NCBI RefSeq assembly: GCF_900116375.1
Contig: NZ_UETB01000002.1
Coordinates: forward strand, 62,001 to 126,000
DNA from: Georgenia satyanarayanai
GTDB lineage: Bacteria > Actinomycetota > Actinomycetes > Actinomycetales > Actinomycetaceae
Direction of reading: 5' to 3'
DNA: 64,000 nucleotides
The notes under the pieces are model-generated. The model was not told the origin of the DNA. It ran no database searches and was given only the letters and a program-made list of their open reading frames with translations. The position numbers and the translations under genes were made by a program. This document shows positions 19,525 through 27,857 of this stretch, piece after piece (the first letter of the stretch is position 1; every line of letters starts with the position of its first letter).

Positions 19525-20108
19525 GTGCCCTGTTCCCGCCTACCGAGCCCGCCGAGCTCGAGCGCCTGCACGCCCGCCTGGCCGACGACGCCGCCCGCGA
19601 GGGCGTCCTCGACGTCGCCTACCGCACGGTCGACTCGCCCGTCGGCCCGCTGCTGCTCGCCGCCACCCCGCGTGGACTGGTGCGGGTCGCCTTCGCCGGG
19701 GAGGACCACGAGCGGGTCCTCACCGCCCTCTCCGAGAAGGTCAGCCCCCGCATCCTCCACGCCCCGGGCCGGCTGGAGACCGCGGCCCGCCAGCTCGAGG
19801 AGTACTTCACCGGCGCCCGCACCCACTTCGCGCTCGAGGTCGACCTCGCGCTCGCCCGCGGCTTCCGCCGCACCGTGCTCGAGCACCTCGCGACGATCGG
19901 CTACGGGGACACCGAGAGCTACGCGCAGGTCGCCGGGCTCGTGGGAAGCCCGCGGGCGGTGCGCGCCGTCGGCACCGCCTGCGCGACCAACCCGCTGCCG
20001 ATCGTCGTGCCGTGCCACCGGGTGGTGCGCAGCGACGGCGGCCTGGGCGGCTACCTCGGCGGCCTGCCCGCCAAGGAGCTGCTCCTCGGCCTCGAGCGCG
20101 CGGCCTGA
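19521..20108 (+). CDS. ogt: Methylated-DNA--protein-cysteine methyltransferase
   Basis: Suicide repair of O6-alkylguanine. The 195-residue protein has the acceptor cysteine in PIVVPCHRVVRSDG, preceded by the DNA-binding helix-turn-helix (GDTESYAQVAGLVGSPRAVRAVG) and the Asn of ATNPLP. The N-terminal domain is typical of Ogt/AdaB. Overlap ATGA with the upstream sigma gene implies coupled synthesis. Confidence 0.94.
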   Translation: MSALFPPTEPAELERLHARLADDAAREGVLDVAYRTVDSPVGPLLLAATPRGLVRVAFAGEDHERVLTALSEKVSPRILHAPGRLETAARQLEEYFTGARTHFALEVDLALARGFRRTVLEHLATIGYGDTESYAQVAGLVGSPRAVRAVGTACATNPLPIVVPCHRVVRSDGGLGGYLGGLPAKELLLGLERAA

Positions 20109-20130
20109 CCCCGCCGTGGGAGGCTCAGGC

Positions 20131-21420
20131 GTGGCCACGAACATCAACTGGGCAGGCAACCACGTCTACACGGGCACGCTGGTGCGGCCCCGCTCCCTGG
20201 AGGAGGCGGCCGACGCCGTCGCGCACGCCGACCACGTGCGCGCGCTCGGCACCCGGCACACCTTCAACGACCTCGCCGACTCCGAGGGCCTGCTCGTCAG
20301 CCTGGACCGGCTCGCCTACCGCCACCCGCGGCTCCTCACCGAGGGCGAGGAGAGCGGTCCGGAGCCGGAGCTCGACCCGCTGACCGGTCGGGTGCGCGTG
20401 GCGGCCGCGACGCGGTACGCCGACCTCGCGCTCTTCCTCGAGGAACGGGGGCGCACGCTCGTCAACTTCGCCTCCCTGCCGCACATCGGGGTGGCGGGAG
20501 CGGTGGCGACGGCGACGCACGGCTCCGGTGTCGGCAACACGGTGCTCGCCTCCGCCGTGACGCGTCTCGAGCTCGTCGCGGCCGACGGCTCCCTGCGCAC
20601 CCTGGACCGCGACGTCGACGGCGACACCTTCGACGCCGCGACCGTCTCCCTCGGCGCCCTCGGGCTCGTCCACGGGGTGACCCTCGAGACCGTCCCGGCC
20701 TTCGAGGTGGCCCAGACGGTCTACGGGCCGGTCGGCTTCGGCGAGCTCGCCGACGCCTTCGACGAGGTCAGCGACCTGGGCTACTCGGTCAGCTGCTTCA
20801 CCACCCTGCGCACGCCGACGTTCGAGACGGTGTGGGTCAAGCGCACGACGGCGCAGGGCCCGGCGCCCGCGGACGTGCTCGGTGGCCCCGCGCTCACCGC
20901 GGAGGCGCACCCGATCCCGGGCATCGACCCGGGCAACGCCACGGCACAGCAGGGCGTGCCCGGGCCGGCGAGCGACCGGCTGCCCCACTTCCGCGCCGAC
21001 CAGCTGCCCAGCGCGGGCGCGGAGATCCAGTGCGAGTACCTCGTGCCCCGGCACAGCGCCCGGCTGGCGCTGCGGGCGCTCGCGGGGCTCGCCGAGCCGC
21101 TGGCCGGGCTGGTGCAGGTGTGCGAGGTGCGTTCGATCGCAGCCGACACCGCCTGGATGAGCCCGATGTACAACCAGCCCTGCGTGGCGGTCCACTTCAC
21201 GCTCGTGCGGGACATCGAGCGGGTGGGCGCGGCGCTGCCGGTCATCGACGACGCTCTCGGGGTGCTGGGCGGGCGCCCGCACTGGGGCAAGCAGTTCCGC
21301 GCGGACCCCGAGCGGGCCCGGTCCCTCTACCCCCGGCGCGAGGACTTCCTCGACGTCGTGCGCTCGCACGACCCGCGGCGCACGTTCAGCAACGCCTTCG
21401 TCCGCACCTGGGTCGGCTGA
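20131..21420 (+). CDS. Alditol oxidase-like FAD-binding oxidoreductase
   Basis: A 429-residue VAO-family flavoprotein. It begins WAGNHVYTG, a pattern of alditol (xylitol/sorbitol) oxidases; RALGTRHTFNDLAD carries the histidine for covalent FAD, and GVAGAVATATHGSG is the second FAD loop. The C-terminal part (MYNQPCVAVHFT, then YPRREDFLDVVRSHDP) matches the ALO domain of AldO/gulonolactone oxidases. Predicted to oxidise a polyol with O2, giving H2O2. GTG at 20131 is the start; the longer open frame overlaps ogt. A class B hairpin follows. Confidence 0.9.
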   Translation: MATNINWAGNHVYTGTLVRPRSLEEAADAVAHADHVRALGTRHTFNDLADSEGLLVSLDRLAYRHPRLLTEGEESGPEPELDPLTGRVRVAAATRYADLALFLEERGRTLVNFASLPHIGVAGAVATATHGSGVGNTVLASAVTRLELVAADGSLRTLDRDVDGDTFDAATVSLGALGLVHGVTLETVPAFEVAQTVYGPVGFGELADAFDEVSDLGYSVSCFTTLRTPTFETVWVKRTTAQGPAPADVLGGPALTAEAHPIPGIDPGNATAQQGVPGPASDRLPHFRADQLPSAGAEIQCEYLVPRHSARLALRALAGLAEPLAGLVQVCEVRSIAADTAWMSPMYNQPCVAVHFTLVRDIERVGAALPVIDDALGVLGGRPHWGKQFRADPERARSLYPRREDFLDVVRSHDPRRTFSNAFVRTWVG

Positions 21421-21439
21421 GCCGACACTTGCCCCTCCG

Positions 21440-21507
21440 CGAGTACGCACCGACGGTCATGCCAGGGTCCGAGACCGGCCGCTGAGATGACCGTAGGTGC
21501 GTACTCG
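21440..21507. repeat. Class B 21-bp palindrome
   Basis: Inverted repeat with arms 21440-21460 and 21487-21507 (one mismatch), core CGAGTACGCAC...ACGGTCAT, between the convergent alditol-oxidase-like and GH13 genes. A second copy of the family is at 38829-38898. Probably a bidirectional terminator. Confidence 0.85.
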
Positions 21508-21538
21508 GCGAGGTGGCGGTGGCGGTGGCGGGTGGCGG

Positions 21539-22900
21539 TCAGGCGGAGCTCACCACGGCCCAGCCGTGCGGGGGCAGGACGACTGTCCGTCCGCCGTCGT
21601 CCATGGCGCCGGTGCCGGCTAGCAGGGTGACGGGAGCGTCCCCCGCGGCCGGGACGCCGGCGGGCAGGCCCCAGCGCACGCCGTCGTCGTCGGTGCTGAG
21701 GAGGACGACGAGCGCCTCGCCACCGCCGCGGACGACATAGACGAGGAGCGGGTCGGACACGTGGAGCACCTCGAGGTCGGCGCGGTGCAGCCACGGGTGG
21801 CGGCGGCGCAGGCCGATGAGCTCCTGGTGGCGCTCGTAGACCGGGCGGCCGAGCGGACTCAGCTCCGCGGGTGAGGCGGGGAACGGGGGCCGCACGGCGT
21901 CGTCGCCGCCCGCGCGGTCCTCCTTGACGCCGGTGAAGCCGTGCTCGTCCCCGGCGTAGACCGACGGCGTGCCGGGGACGGTGAACAGGACCGCGAGCGC
22001 GTGGTCGAGGTGGCGCGGGTCGGTGAGGCGGCTGGCGATGCGGGTGACGTCGTGGTTGCCGACGAAGGTCTGCGGCACGAAGGCCCGGGCGAACTCGGCG
22101 TGGCGGCGCAGCGCGTGCTCCAGCTCCCAGGCATTGCCGTCGTTGAGGGAGCTCCACACCGCCTTCCACAGCTCGTACTGGGTGACGGAGTCCATCCCGG
22201 ACTCGGCGACGATCGCCGCGTAGTCACCGTGGATGACCTCCCCGATGACGTAGGCCTGCGGGTGGCGCTCGCGCACCCGGTCGAGCACGGGCTTCCAGAA
22301 CGACGGTGGGACGGCGTAGGCGGCGTCCAGGCGCCAGCCGTCCGCACCCCGGTCGAGCCAGTACGTCATGACGTGCTCGACGTAAGCGGCGACGGCCGGC
22401 TCGGCGTGGTCGAGCGCGACGAGCGCGGAGTGGCCCTCGAAGTCCTCGTGGGTGGGGGTGCCGCCGCCGTCGGGTGCGTCGGGGTCCGGCCACGTGAGGT
22501 GGAACCAGCGGGCGGCGTCGGAGGCCGGGCCCTCCGCGAGCGCCTGCCGGAACGGCGCGAAGTCCTGGCCGACGTGGTTGAAGACGCCGTCGAGAACCAC
22601 GCGCAGCCCGCGGGCGTGGGCCGCCTCGATGAGCGCGACGAGGTCGTCCTCGTCGCCCAGCCGCGGGTCCACGCGCAGGTGGTCGGTGGTGTCGTAGCCG
22701 TGGGTGACGGAGTCGAACACCGGTCCGAGCAGGATGCCGGAGGCCCCGAGCTCGACGGCGTGGTCGAGCCACGGCAGGAGGCCGGGCAGCCGGTGGGTGA
22801 TGTCCCCGGTGTGCTCGGCCCGGGTGGGCTCGGCGCCCAGGAAGCCCAGGGGGTACAGGTGCCAGAGCACCGCGTGCTCCACCCAGTCCGGCTCGGTCAC
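21539..22900 (-). CDS. GH13 alpha-amylase family glycoside hydrolase
   Basis: A 453-residue (beta/alpha)8 enzyme without a signal peptide, hence cytosolic. Catalytic residues are visible: the Asp nucleophile in DGWRLDAAYAV, the acid/base Glu in AYVIGEVIHGDY, and the transition-state Asp in FVGNHDVTRIAS; region I is VVLDGVFNHVG. The type resembles cyclomaltodextrinase or oligosaccharide hydrolases, with a short beta C-terminal domain. No glycogen or maltose genes lie near it. It starts from GTG at 22900. Confidence 0.91.
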   Translation of the reverse strand: MTEPDWVEHAVLWHLYPLGFLGAEPTRAEHTGDITHRLPGLLPWLDHAVELGASGILLGPVFDSVTHGYDTTDHLRVDPRLGDEDDLVALIEAAHARGLRVVLDGVFNHVGQDFAPFRQALAEGPASDAARWFHLTWPDPDAPDGGGTPTHEDFEGHSALVALDHAEPAVAAYVEHVMTYWLDRGADGWRLDAAYAVPPSFWKPVLDRVRERHPQAYVIGEVIHGDYAAIVAESGMDSVTQYELWKAVWSSLNDGNAWELEHALRRHAEFARAFVPQTFVGNHDVTRIASRLTDPRHLDHALAVLFTVPGTPSVYAGDEHGFTGVKEDRAGGDDAVRPPFPASPAELSPLGRPVYERHQELIGLRRRHPWLHRADLEVLHVSDPLLVYVVRGGGEALVVLLSTDDDGVRWGLPAGVPAAGDAPVTLLAGTGAMDDGGRTVVLPPHGWAVVSSA

Positions 22901-23000
22901 CAGTCACCACTCCTTCTGTCGTCCCGCACCGATCCTGCCCACACTCGGGCCCGGTGCGCACGGCGCGGGGCGGAAAGTCCGCTCCCTGCCCTGCCCGCCC

Positions 23001-23095
23001 CCCTTCTCGCGCCGAGCGCTGAGTTGTTCCTCAGTAACAACTCAGCGCTCGGCGCAAGAGTGGGGGTAACAACTCAGCGCTCGGCGCGAGAAGGG
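23001..23095. repeat. Class A 28-bp palindrome with an extra inner arm
   Basis: Arm 23001-23028 pairs perfectly with 23068-23095 (28 bp); a third copy of the arm core (23036-23054) lies in between, so two competing hairpins can form. The distal arm encodes the last residues and stop codon of the disulfide oxidoreductase gene. It lies upstream of the GH13 gene on the same strand. Confidence 0.93.
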
Positions 23096-24519
23096 AGGGG
23101 GCGGCCGTAGGACTCGAGGAGGCGGAGCCAGACCTCGCTCATCGTGGGGAACGCCGGGACGGCGTGCCACAGGCGCTCGAGCGGCACCTCGCCGGCGACG
23201 GCGATGCTCGCCGAGTGCAGCAGCCCGGCGACGTCCGGGCCCACGAAGGTCATGCCGACGATGACGCGCCGCTCCTCGTCGACGACCATCCGCGCCTGGC
23301 CGGTGTAGCCGTCGGCGTGGATCGCCGCGCCGGACACCGCACCGAGGTCGTGGTCCACCACTCGCACGTCCATCCCGGCGTCCTGCGCCGCGGCGGCGGT
23401 CATCCCCACCGAGGCCACCTGCGGGTCGGTGAAGACGACCTGGGTGGGGGCGAGGTGGTCGGCGGTGGCGACGTGCACGCCCCACGGGGAGTCGTCGACC
23501 GGGCGGCCCTGCGCCCGCGCCGCGATCACGTCGCCGGCCGCCCGGGCCTGGTACTTGCCCTGGTGGGTGAGGGGGCTGCGGTGGTTCGCGTCGCCGACGG
23601 CGTAGAGCCACTCGACCGGCTGACCGTCGCCGTCCAGCACGCGCAGGGTCTCGTCCACGGGCAGCCACCCGCCGTCGAGGTCCACCGACTCCAGACCGAG
23701 GTCGGGCTGCGGCTCACGGCCGGTGGCGACGAGGATCTGCGCCACGCGCGCGGTGGTGCCGTCGTCGCACTCGACCTCCCGCTCCTCACCGACCAGCCGC
23801 ACGGAGGTGGCCGAGACACCGACGCGCAGGTCCACGCCGCGCTCCGTCAGCGCCGCGCCGACCATCTCACCCGCGAAGGGCTCGTAGCCGGACAGCAGGC
23901 TGCTGCGCACGAGCATCGTCACGCGGGCGCCCAGGTCGGCGAAGGCGCCGGCCAGCTCGCTGGCCACCACGCCCCCGCCGATGACGAGGAGACTGTCCGG
24001 CACCTCCGTCGCCTCGAGGGCCTCGCGGTTGGTCCACGGCCGCGCGTCCCGCAGCCCGGGGATGTCGGGGACCACGGGGCGCGACCCGGTGCAGACTGCG
24101 ACGGCGTGACGTGCGGTGAGGACCTGCTCCTCGCCGTCGGGAGTCGTGACGGTGACCTGCCGCTCCCCGCTCACCCGACCGCGCCCGCGGACGAGGTCGA
24201 TGCCGGCGGACTCGAGCCACGTCAGCTGCCCGGCGTCGTCCCAGTCGCTGGTGAAGGAGGTGCGGCGGGCGAGCACCGCTGCCACGTCCAGGTCCCCGGT
24301 CACGGCCTGCCGGGCACCGTCGACGGCGAGCGCCGCACGCCGCGCCTCCGCCGGGCGCAGGAGTGCCTTGGACGGGATGCACGCCCAGTACGAGCACTCC
24401 CCGCCCACCAGGCGGTCCTCGACGACGACGGCACTCAGCCCACCCTGGACCGCTCGGTCGGCGACGTTCTCCCCCACCGGCCCTGCGCCGATGACGACGA
24501 CGTCGTAGGTCTCGGACAT
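23074..24519 (-). CDS. FAD-dependent pyridine nucleotide-disulfide oxidoreductase
   Basis: A 481-residue homologue of lipoamide dehydrogenase/mercuric reductase. It has an N-terminal FAD motif VVVIGAGPVGENVA, a redox cysteine pair in GGECSYWACIPSKAL, a second Rossmann motif VIGGGVVASELAGAFADLG, and the FAD aspartate in LYAVGDAN. At the C-terminal interface the usual catalytic His of HPTxSE is missing (PAFPTMSE), so it is not a standard lipoamide dehydrogenase; the substrate is unknown. The last six residues (PSRAER) are encoded by the class A palindrome. ATG at 24519 has a GAGAGGG Shine-Dalgarno. Confidence 0.9.
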   Translation of the reverse strand: MSETYDVVVIGAGPVGENVADRAVQGGLSAVVVEDRLVGGECSYWACIPSKALLRPAEARRAALAVDGARQAVTGDLDVAAVLARRTSFTSDWDDAGQLTWLESAGIDLVRGRGRVSGERQVTVTTPDGEEQVLTARHAVAVCTGSRPVVPDIPGLRDARPWTNREALEATEVPDSLLVIGGGVVASELAGAFADLGARVTMLVRSSLLSGYEPFAGEMVGAALTERGVDLRVGVSATSVRLVGEEREVECDDGTTARVAQILVATGREPQPDLGLESVDLDGGWLPVDETLRVLDGDGQPVEWLYAVGDANHRSPLTHQGKYQARAAGDVIAARAQGRPVDDSPWGVHVATADHLAPTQVVFTDPQVASVGMTAAAAQDAGMDVRVVDHDLGAVSGAAIHADGYTGQARMVVDEERRVIVGMTFVGPDVAGLLHSASIAVAGEVPLERLWHAVPAFPTMSEVWLRLLESYGRPLPSRAER

Positions 24520-24640
24520 CTCGGTAACCCTCTCGGCAGGCCCAGTGGTGTCCTGCGACCCTACGCCCGGTCTGTCGGGCGCGGCCAGAGTGGCGGCGCG
24601 CAGCCGCGTCCGGGAGACCGGGGCCGCTGCGGTGTGGGCT

Positions 24641-24669
24641 TGTGGACCGCAGAGGTCGAAAAGTCCACA
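24641..24669. promoter_or_regulatory. Inverted repeat upstream of the opuC operon
   Basis: TGTGGAC (24641-24647) and GTCCACA (24663-24669) form a 7-bp palindrome with a 15-bp spacer, 36 bp before the -10 hexamer at 24705. It could be an operator for osmotic control or a weak terminator of divergent transcription; nothing decides between these. Confidence 0.3.
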
Positions 24670-24704
24670 CTGAGTCCCGTCCGGTCGGACATCGTCCCGC
24701 GCCA

Positions 24705-24710
24705 TAGGCT
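24705..24710 (+). promoter_or_regulatory. -10 hexamer of the opuC operon
   Basis: TAGGCT ends 7 nt before an ATG at 24718 that opens a 10-codon reading frame rather than opuCA itself. Confidence 0.5.
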
Positions 24711-24717
24711 CGGGGCC

Positions 24718-24750
24718 ATGTCGTCCGAACCCGACGGAGGAGTCCGATGA
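24718..24750 (+). CDS. 10-residue leader ORF coupled to opuCA
   Basis: A mini-ORF (MSSEPDGGVR) begins where transcription should start (7 nt after TAGGCT) and its TGA overlaps the opuCA ATG as ATGA. The opuCA Shine-Dalgarno GGAGGAG is inside it. A leaderless mini-ORF could deliver ribosomes to opuCA or make its translation depend on conditions. It may also be chance; there is no codon-level proof. Confidence 0.4.
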   Translation: MSSEPDGGVR

Positions 24751-25562
24751 TCGAGTTCCGCACGGTGACCAAGCGCTTCGGCGACGCCGAGGCGGTCTCC
24801 GCGCTCGACCTCGTCATCCCGGCCCACCGCACGACGGTCCTCGTCGGATCCTCGGGCTCCGGCAAGACGACCGTCCTGCGGATGATCAACCGGATGGTCG
24901 ACCCGACCGCCGGGACGGTCGAGATCGACGGCACCGACGTCCGCGAGCGCGACCCGGTGCAGCTGCGCCGTGGCATCGGCTACGTCATGCAGAGCGCCGG
25001 CCTGCTCCCCCACCGGCGGGTGCTCGACAACGTCGTCACCGTCCTGCGGCTCAACAAGGTCCCCCGGGCCACGGCCCGCGAGCGCGGTCTGCAGCTCATG
25101 GACACCGTGGGCCTGGACCGCGACCTCGCGGAGCGCTACCCGCGCCAGCTCTCCGGTGGGCAGCAGCAGCGCGTCGGGGTGGCCCGGGCGCTGGCCACCG
25201 ACCCCAACATCCTCCTCATGGACGAGCCCTTCGGGGCCGTGGACCCCATCGTGCGTACCGAGCTGCAGGACGAGCTGCTGCGCCTGCAGCGCGAGCTGGC
25301 CAAGACGGTCGTCTTCGTCACCCACGACATCGACGAGGCCTTCCGCCTCGGGGACCGCGTGGTCATCCTCGAGCAGGGGGGCCGGATCGCCCAGCAGGGC
25401 ACACCCGCGGAGATCCTCGCCGTGCCCGCCTCGGACTTCGTCGCGAGCTTCATCGGCGCGGACCGCGGTCGGCGGCGGCTCACGGTCGTCGAGCAGGACG
25501 GGCGCCGCATCGCCGTCGACGCCGACGGCCGTCCCGCCGGGGTGCTGGACGCCACCCGCTGA
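24747..25562 (+). CDS. opuCA: Osmolyte ABC transporter, ATP-binding protein (OpuCA/ProV-like)
   Basis: Energises uptake of glycine betaine, carnitine, choline or similar. The 271-residue ATPase has Walker A GSSGSGKTT, Q-loop YVMQSAGLLPHRRV (typical of betaine importers), signature LSGGQQQRVGVARAL and Walker B ILLMDEPFGAVDP with H-loop FVTHDIDEA. There are no CBS domains after it, unlike OpuCA proper, so activity control by ionic strength through CBS is absent. It is the first gene of a tightly overlapping four-gene operon plus a DinB gene. Confidence 0.93.
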   Translation: MIEFRTVTKRFGDAEAVSALDLVIPAHRTTVLVGSSGSGKTTVLRMINRMVDPTAGTVEIDGTDVRERDPVQLRRGIGYVMQSAGLLPHRRVLDNVVTVLRLNKVPRATARERGLQLMDTVGLDRDLAERYPRQLSGGQQQRVGVARALATDPNILLMDEPFGAVDPIVRTELQDELLRLQRELAKTVVFVTHDIDEAFRLGDRVVILEQGGRIAQQGTPAEILAVPASDFVASFIGADRGRRRLTVVEQDGRRIAVDADGRPAGVLDATR

Positions 25563-26242
25563 TGGACTGGTTCCTCGCGAACACCGGGCTCGTCACCGAG
25601 CTCGTCGTCCAGCACGCCCGCCTCAGCGTCCTCCCGATCGTCCTCGGGCTCGTCCTCGCGCTGCCGCCCGGGGTGCTCGCGTGGCGGTGGCGACGCGGAC
25701 GCGGCCCGCTCCTCGCGGGCGTCGGGCTGCTCTACACGATCCCCTCCCTCGCCCTGTTCGTCCTCATCCCGCCGGTCGTCGGGATCAGCTTCCTGTCCGA
25801 GCTCAACGTCGTCATCGCGCTGACCGTGTACGCCGTCGCGCTCATGGTCCGCTTCGTCGCCGACGCCCTCGCCGCGGTCGACCCGGCCGTCCGCTCGGCG
25901 GCCACCGCGATGGGCTACTCCGCCTGGGGCCGCTTCTGGGCGGTCGACCTGCCGCTGGCCGGGCCGGTGCTGCTCGCGGGCCTGCGTGTGGTCGCGGTGA
26001 GCACGGTGAGCCTCGTGACCGTCGGGGTGCTCGTCGGGACGCGCAGCCTCGGCTACCTCTTCATGGACGGCCTCCAGCGCGGGATCGTCGCCGAGATCGT
26101 CACCGGGATCGTCGCGACCGTCGCCGTCGCGCTCGTCTTCGACCTGCTCCTCGTCCTCCTCGGCCGCCTGCTGCTCCCGTGGAACCGCCGCCCGCCCCGG
26201 GCCGGCCGCCGGGTCCAGCTCACCGCGGGAGGGGCGGGATGA
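25562..26242 (+). CDS. opuCB: Osmolyte ABC transporter permease 1
   Basis: A 226-residue membrane subunit with five to six helices and the ABC permease coupling loop (YAVALMVRFVADALAAVDPAVRSAATAMGYS), ending in GFWA-type EAA features. Its ATG shares one base with the opuCA stop. It pairs with the second permease as a heterodimer around the ATPase. Confidence 0.92.
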   Translation: MDWFLANTGLVTELVVQHARLSVLPIVLGLVLALPPGVLAWRWRRGRGPLLAGVGLLYTIPSLALFVLIPPVVGISFLSELNVVIALTVYAVALMVRFVADALAAVDPAVRSAATAMGYSAWGRFWAVDLPLAGPVLLAGLRVVAVSTVSLVTVGVLVGTRSLGYLFMDGLQRGIVAEIVTGIVATVAVALVFDLLLVLLGRLLLPWNRRPPRAGRRVQLTAGGAG

Positions 26243-26937
26243 GGCTCTTCGCCGACGCCTGGGCCTGGCTCACGGCGCCCGAGCAGTGGACCGGGACGAC
26301 CGTCCTCGACCGCGCCGGTGAGCACCTCCTCTACACCCTGCTCGCCCTCGCCGTCTCAGCCGCCGTCGCGATCCCCCTCGGCTACCTCGTCGGCCACACC
26401 GGACGCGGCCGGCAGCTCGCCGTCGCGGTCGCCGGCGCGGGCCGCGCGCTGCCCTCCCTCGGCCTGCTCACCGTCCTCACGCTGCTCGTCGGTGTCGGGG
26501 ACGCCGACCTCGCCGCGACCGTCGTCTTCGTCGTCCTCGCCGTCCCCTCCGTGCTCGCCGGCACCTACGCGGGCGTGGAGAACGTCGACGGCGCGGTGAC
26601 CGACTCCGCGCGGGCGATGGGCATGACGCCGTGGCAGGTCCTCCTCCGGGTCGAGGCGCCGCTCGGGCTGCCGCTCCTCGTCGGCGGGCTGCGCAGCGCG
26701 GCGCTGCAGATCGTCGCCACTGCCGTGCTGGCCGCCTACGTCGGGCTCGGCGGCCTGGGGATCTACGTCCAGCGCGGGATCTCCCTGCGGCGCTACGACG
26801 AGATGCTCGGGGGCGCGATCGCCATCGTCGCCCTCGCCGTCGTCGTCGACGTCGTCTTCGCGATGCTCTCCCGTCTCGCGGTGCGCGTGGCGGGAGAAGA
26901 GGGCAGGCTCAACCCGTCGACGGAAGGACACCGATGA
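26239..26937 (+). CDS. opuCD: Osmolyte ABC transporter permease 2
   Basis: A 232-residue permease with six predicted helices and the coupling motif VTDSARAMGMTPWQVLLRVEAPLGLP, where ATPase contact occurs. The ATG at 26239 overlaps the previous stop by 4 bp, and its own stop overlaps the binding-protein ATG. Gene order ATPase-permease-permease-binding protein matches ProU/OpuB-type importers. Confidence 0.92.
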   Translation: MRLFADAWAWLTAPEQWTGTTVLDRAGEHLLYTLLALAVSAAVAIPLGYLVGHTGRGRQLAVAVAGAGRALPSLGLLTVLTLLVGVGDADLAATVVFVVLAVPSVLAGTYAGVENVDGAVTDSARAMGMTPWQVLLRVEAPLGLPLLVGGLRSAALQIVATAVLAAYVGLGGLGIYVQRGISLRRYDEMLGGAIAIVALAVVVDVVFAMLSRLAVRVAGEEGRLNPSTEGHR

Positions 26938-27857
26938 AGACCACCCGCCTGGCGCTGCTCGCCGGCGTCACCGCGCTCACGCTCGCCGCCTGCGGTTCCG
27001 AGGACCCCCTCGCCGAGCCCACCGGCGAGGGCACGACGACGGAGGCCGGCGCCGTCGTCGTCGGCTCCCAGGCCTACTACTCCAACGAGATCGTCGCCGA
27101 GATCTACGCCCAGGTGCTCGAGGACGCCGGTCTCGACGTCACCCGGCAGTTCCAGATCGGCCAGCGCGACGTCTACCTCCAGGCGATGGAGGGCGGGGAG
27201 GTGCAGGTGCTGCCGGAGTACACCGGCAACCTCCTGCAGTTCTACGTGCCCGACACCGAGGCGCGCAGCTCGGAGGACGTCGCCACCGAGCTGCCCGACG
27301 CACTCCCCGAGGGTTTGGCGGTGCTCGAGTACGCCGAGGCGCAGGACGCCGACTCCTACAACGTCACCGCGGAGTTCTCCGCCGAGAACGGCATCACGAG
27401 CCTCGCCGACCTCGCCGGCTACGACGGCGAGATCACCATCGGCGGCAACGCCGAGCTCGAGAGCCGCCCCTACGGCCCCGAGGGCCTGCGCGAGTTCTAC
27501 GGCGTGGACGTCGAGTTCCTCGCCATCGGCGACAGCGGCGGGCCGCTGACGAAGGACGCGATCCGCGACGGCACGATCACGATGGGCGACATCTACACCG
27601 CCGACCCGGACCTCGCCTCGGGTGACTTCGTCACCCTCGAGGACCCGGAGAGCATGATCCTCGCGCAGAACGTCGTCCCGCTGGTGGCAGCCGACCGCGC
27701 CGAGGAGCTGGCGCCGCTGCTCGACCCGGTCAGCGCCGCGCTCACCACCGAGGCGCTCATCGCGCTCAACGCCCGCAGCGTGGGCGAGCAGCTCGACTCC
27801 GCCACCATCGCCACCGACTGGCTCACCGAGCAGGGCCTGCTGGAGGAGACGTCGTGA
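26934..27857 (+). CDS. opuCC: Osmolyte ABC transporter substrate-binding lipoprotein
   Basis: A 307-residue lipoprotein: signal peptide with lipobox LTLAAC at about residues 15-20, then an OpuAC-type domain beginning VVVGSQAYYSNEIVAEIYAQ and the conserved EGGEVQVLPEYTGNLL. Many aromatic and acidic residues fit a quaternary-amine cage, but the exact ligand is not visible. It is anchored outside the membrane and delivers ligand to the permease pair. It overlaps both neighbours by 4 bp. Confidence 0.92.
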   Translation: MKTTRLALLAGVTALTLAACGSEDPLAEPTGEGTTTEAGAVVVGSQAYYSNEIVAEIYAQVLEDAGLDVTRQFQIGQRDVYLQAMEGGEVQVLPEYTGNLLQFYVPDTEARSSEDVATELPDALPEGLAVLEYAEAQDADSYNVTAEFSAENGITSLADLAGYDGEITIGGNAELESRPYGPEGLREFYGVDVEFLAIGDSGGPLTKDAIRDGTITMGDIYTADPDLASGDFVTLEDPESMILAQNVVPLVAADRAEELAPLLDPVSAALTTEALIALNARSVGEQLDSATIATDWLTEQGLLEETS

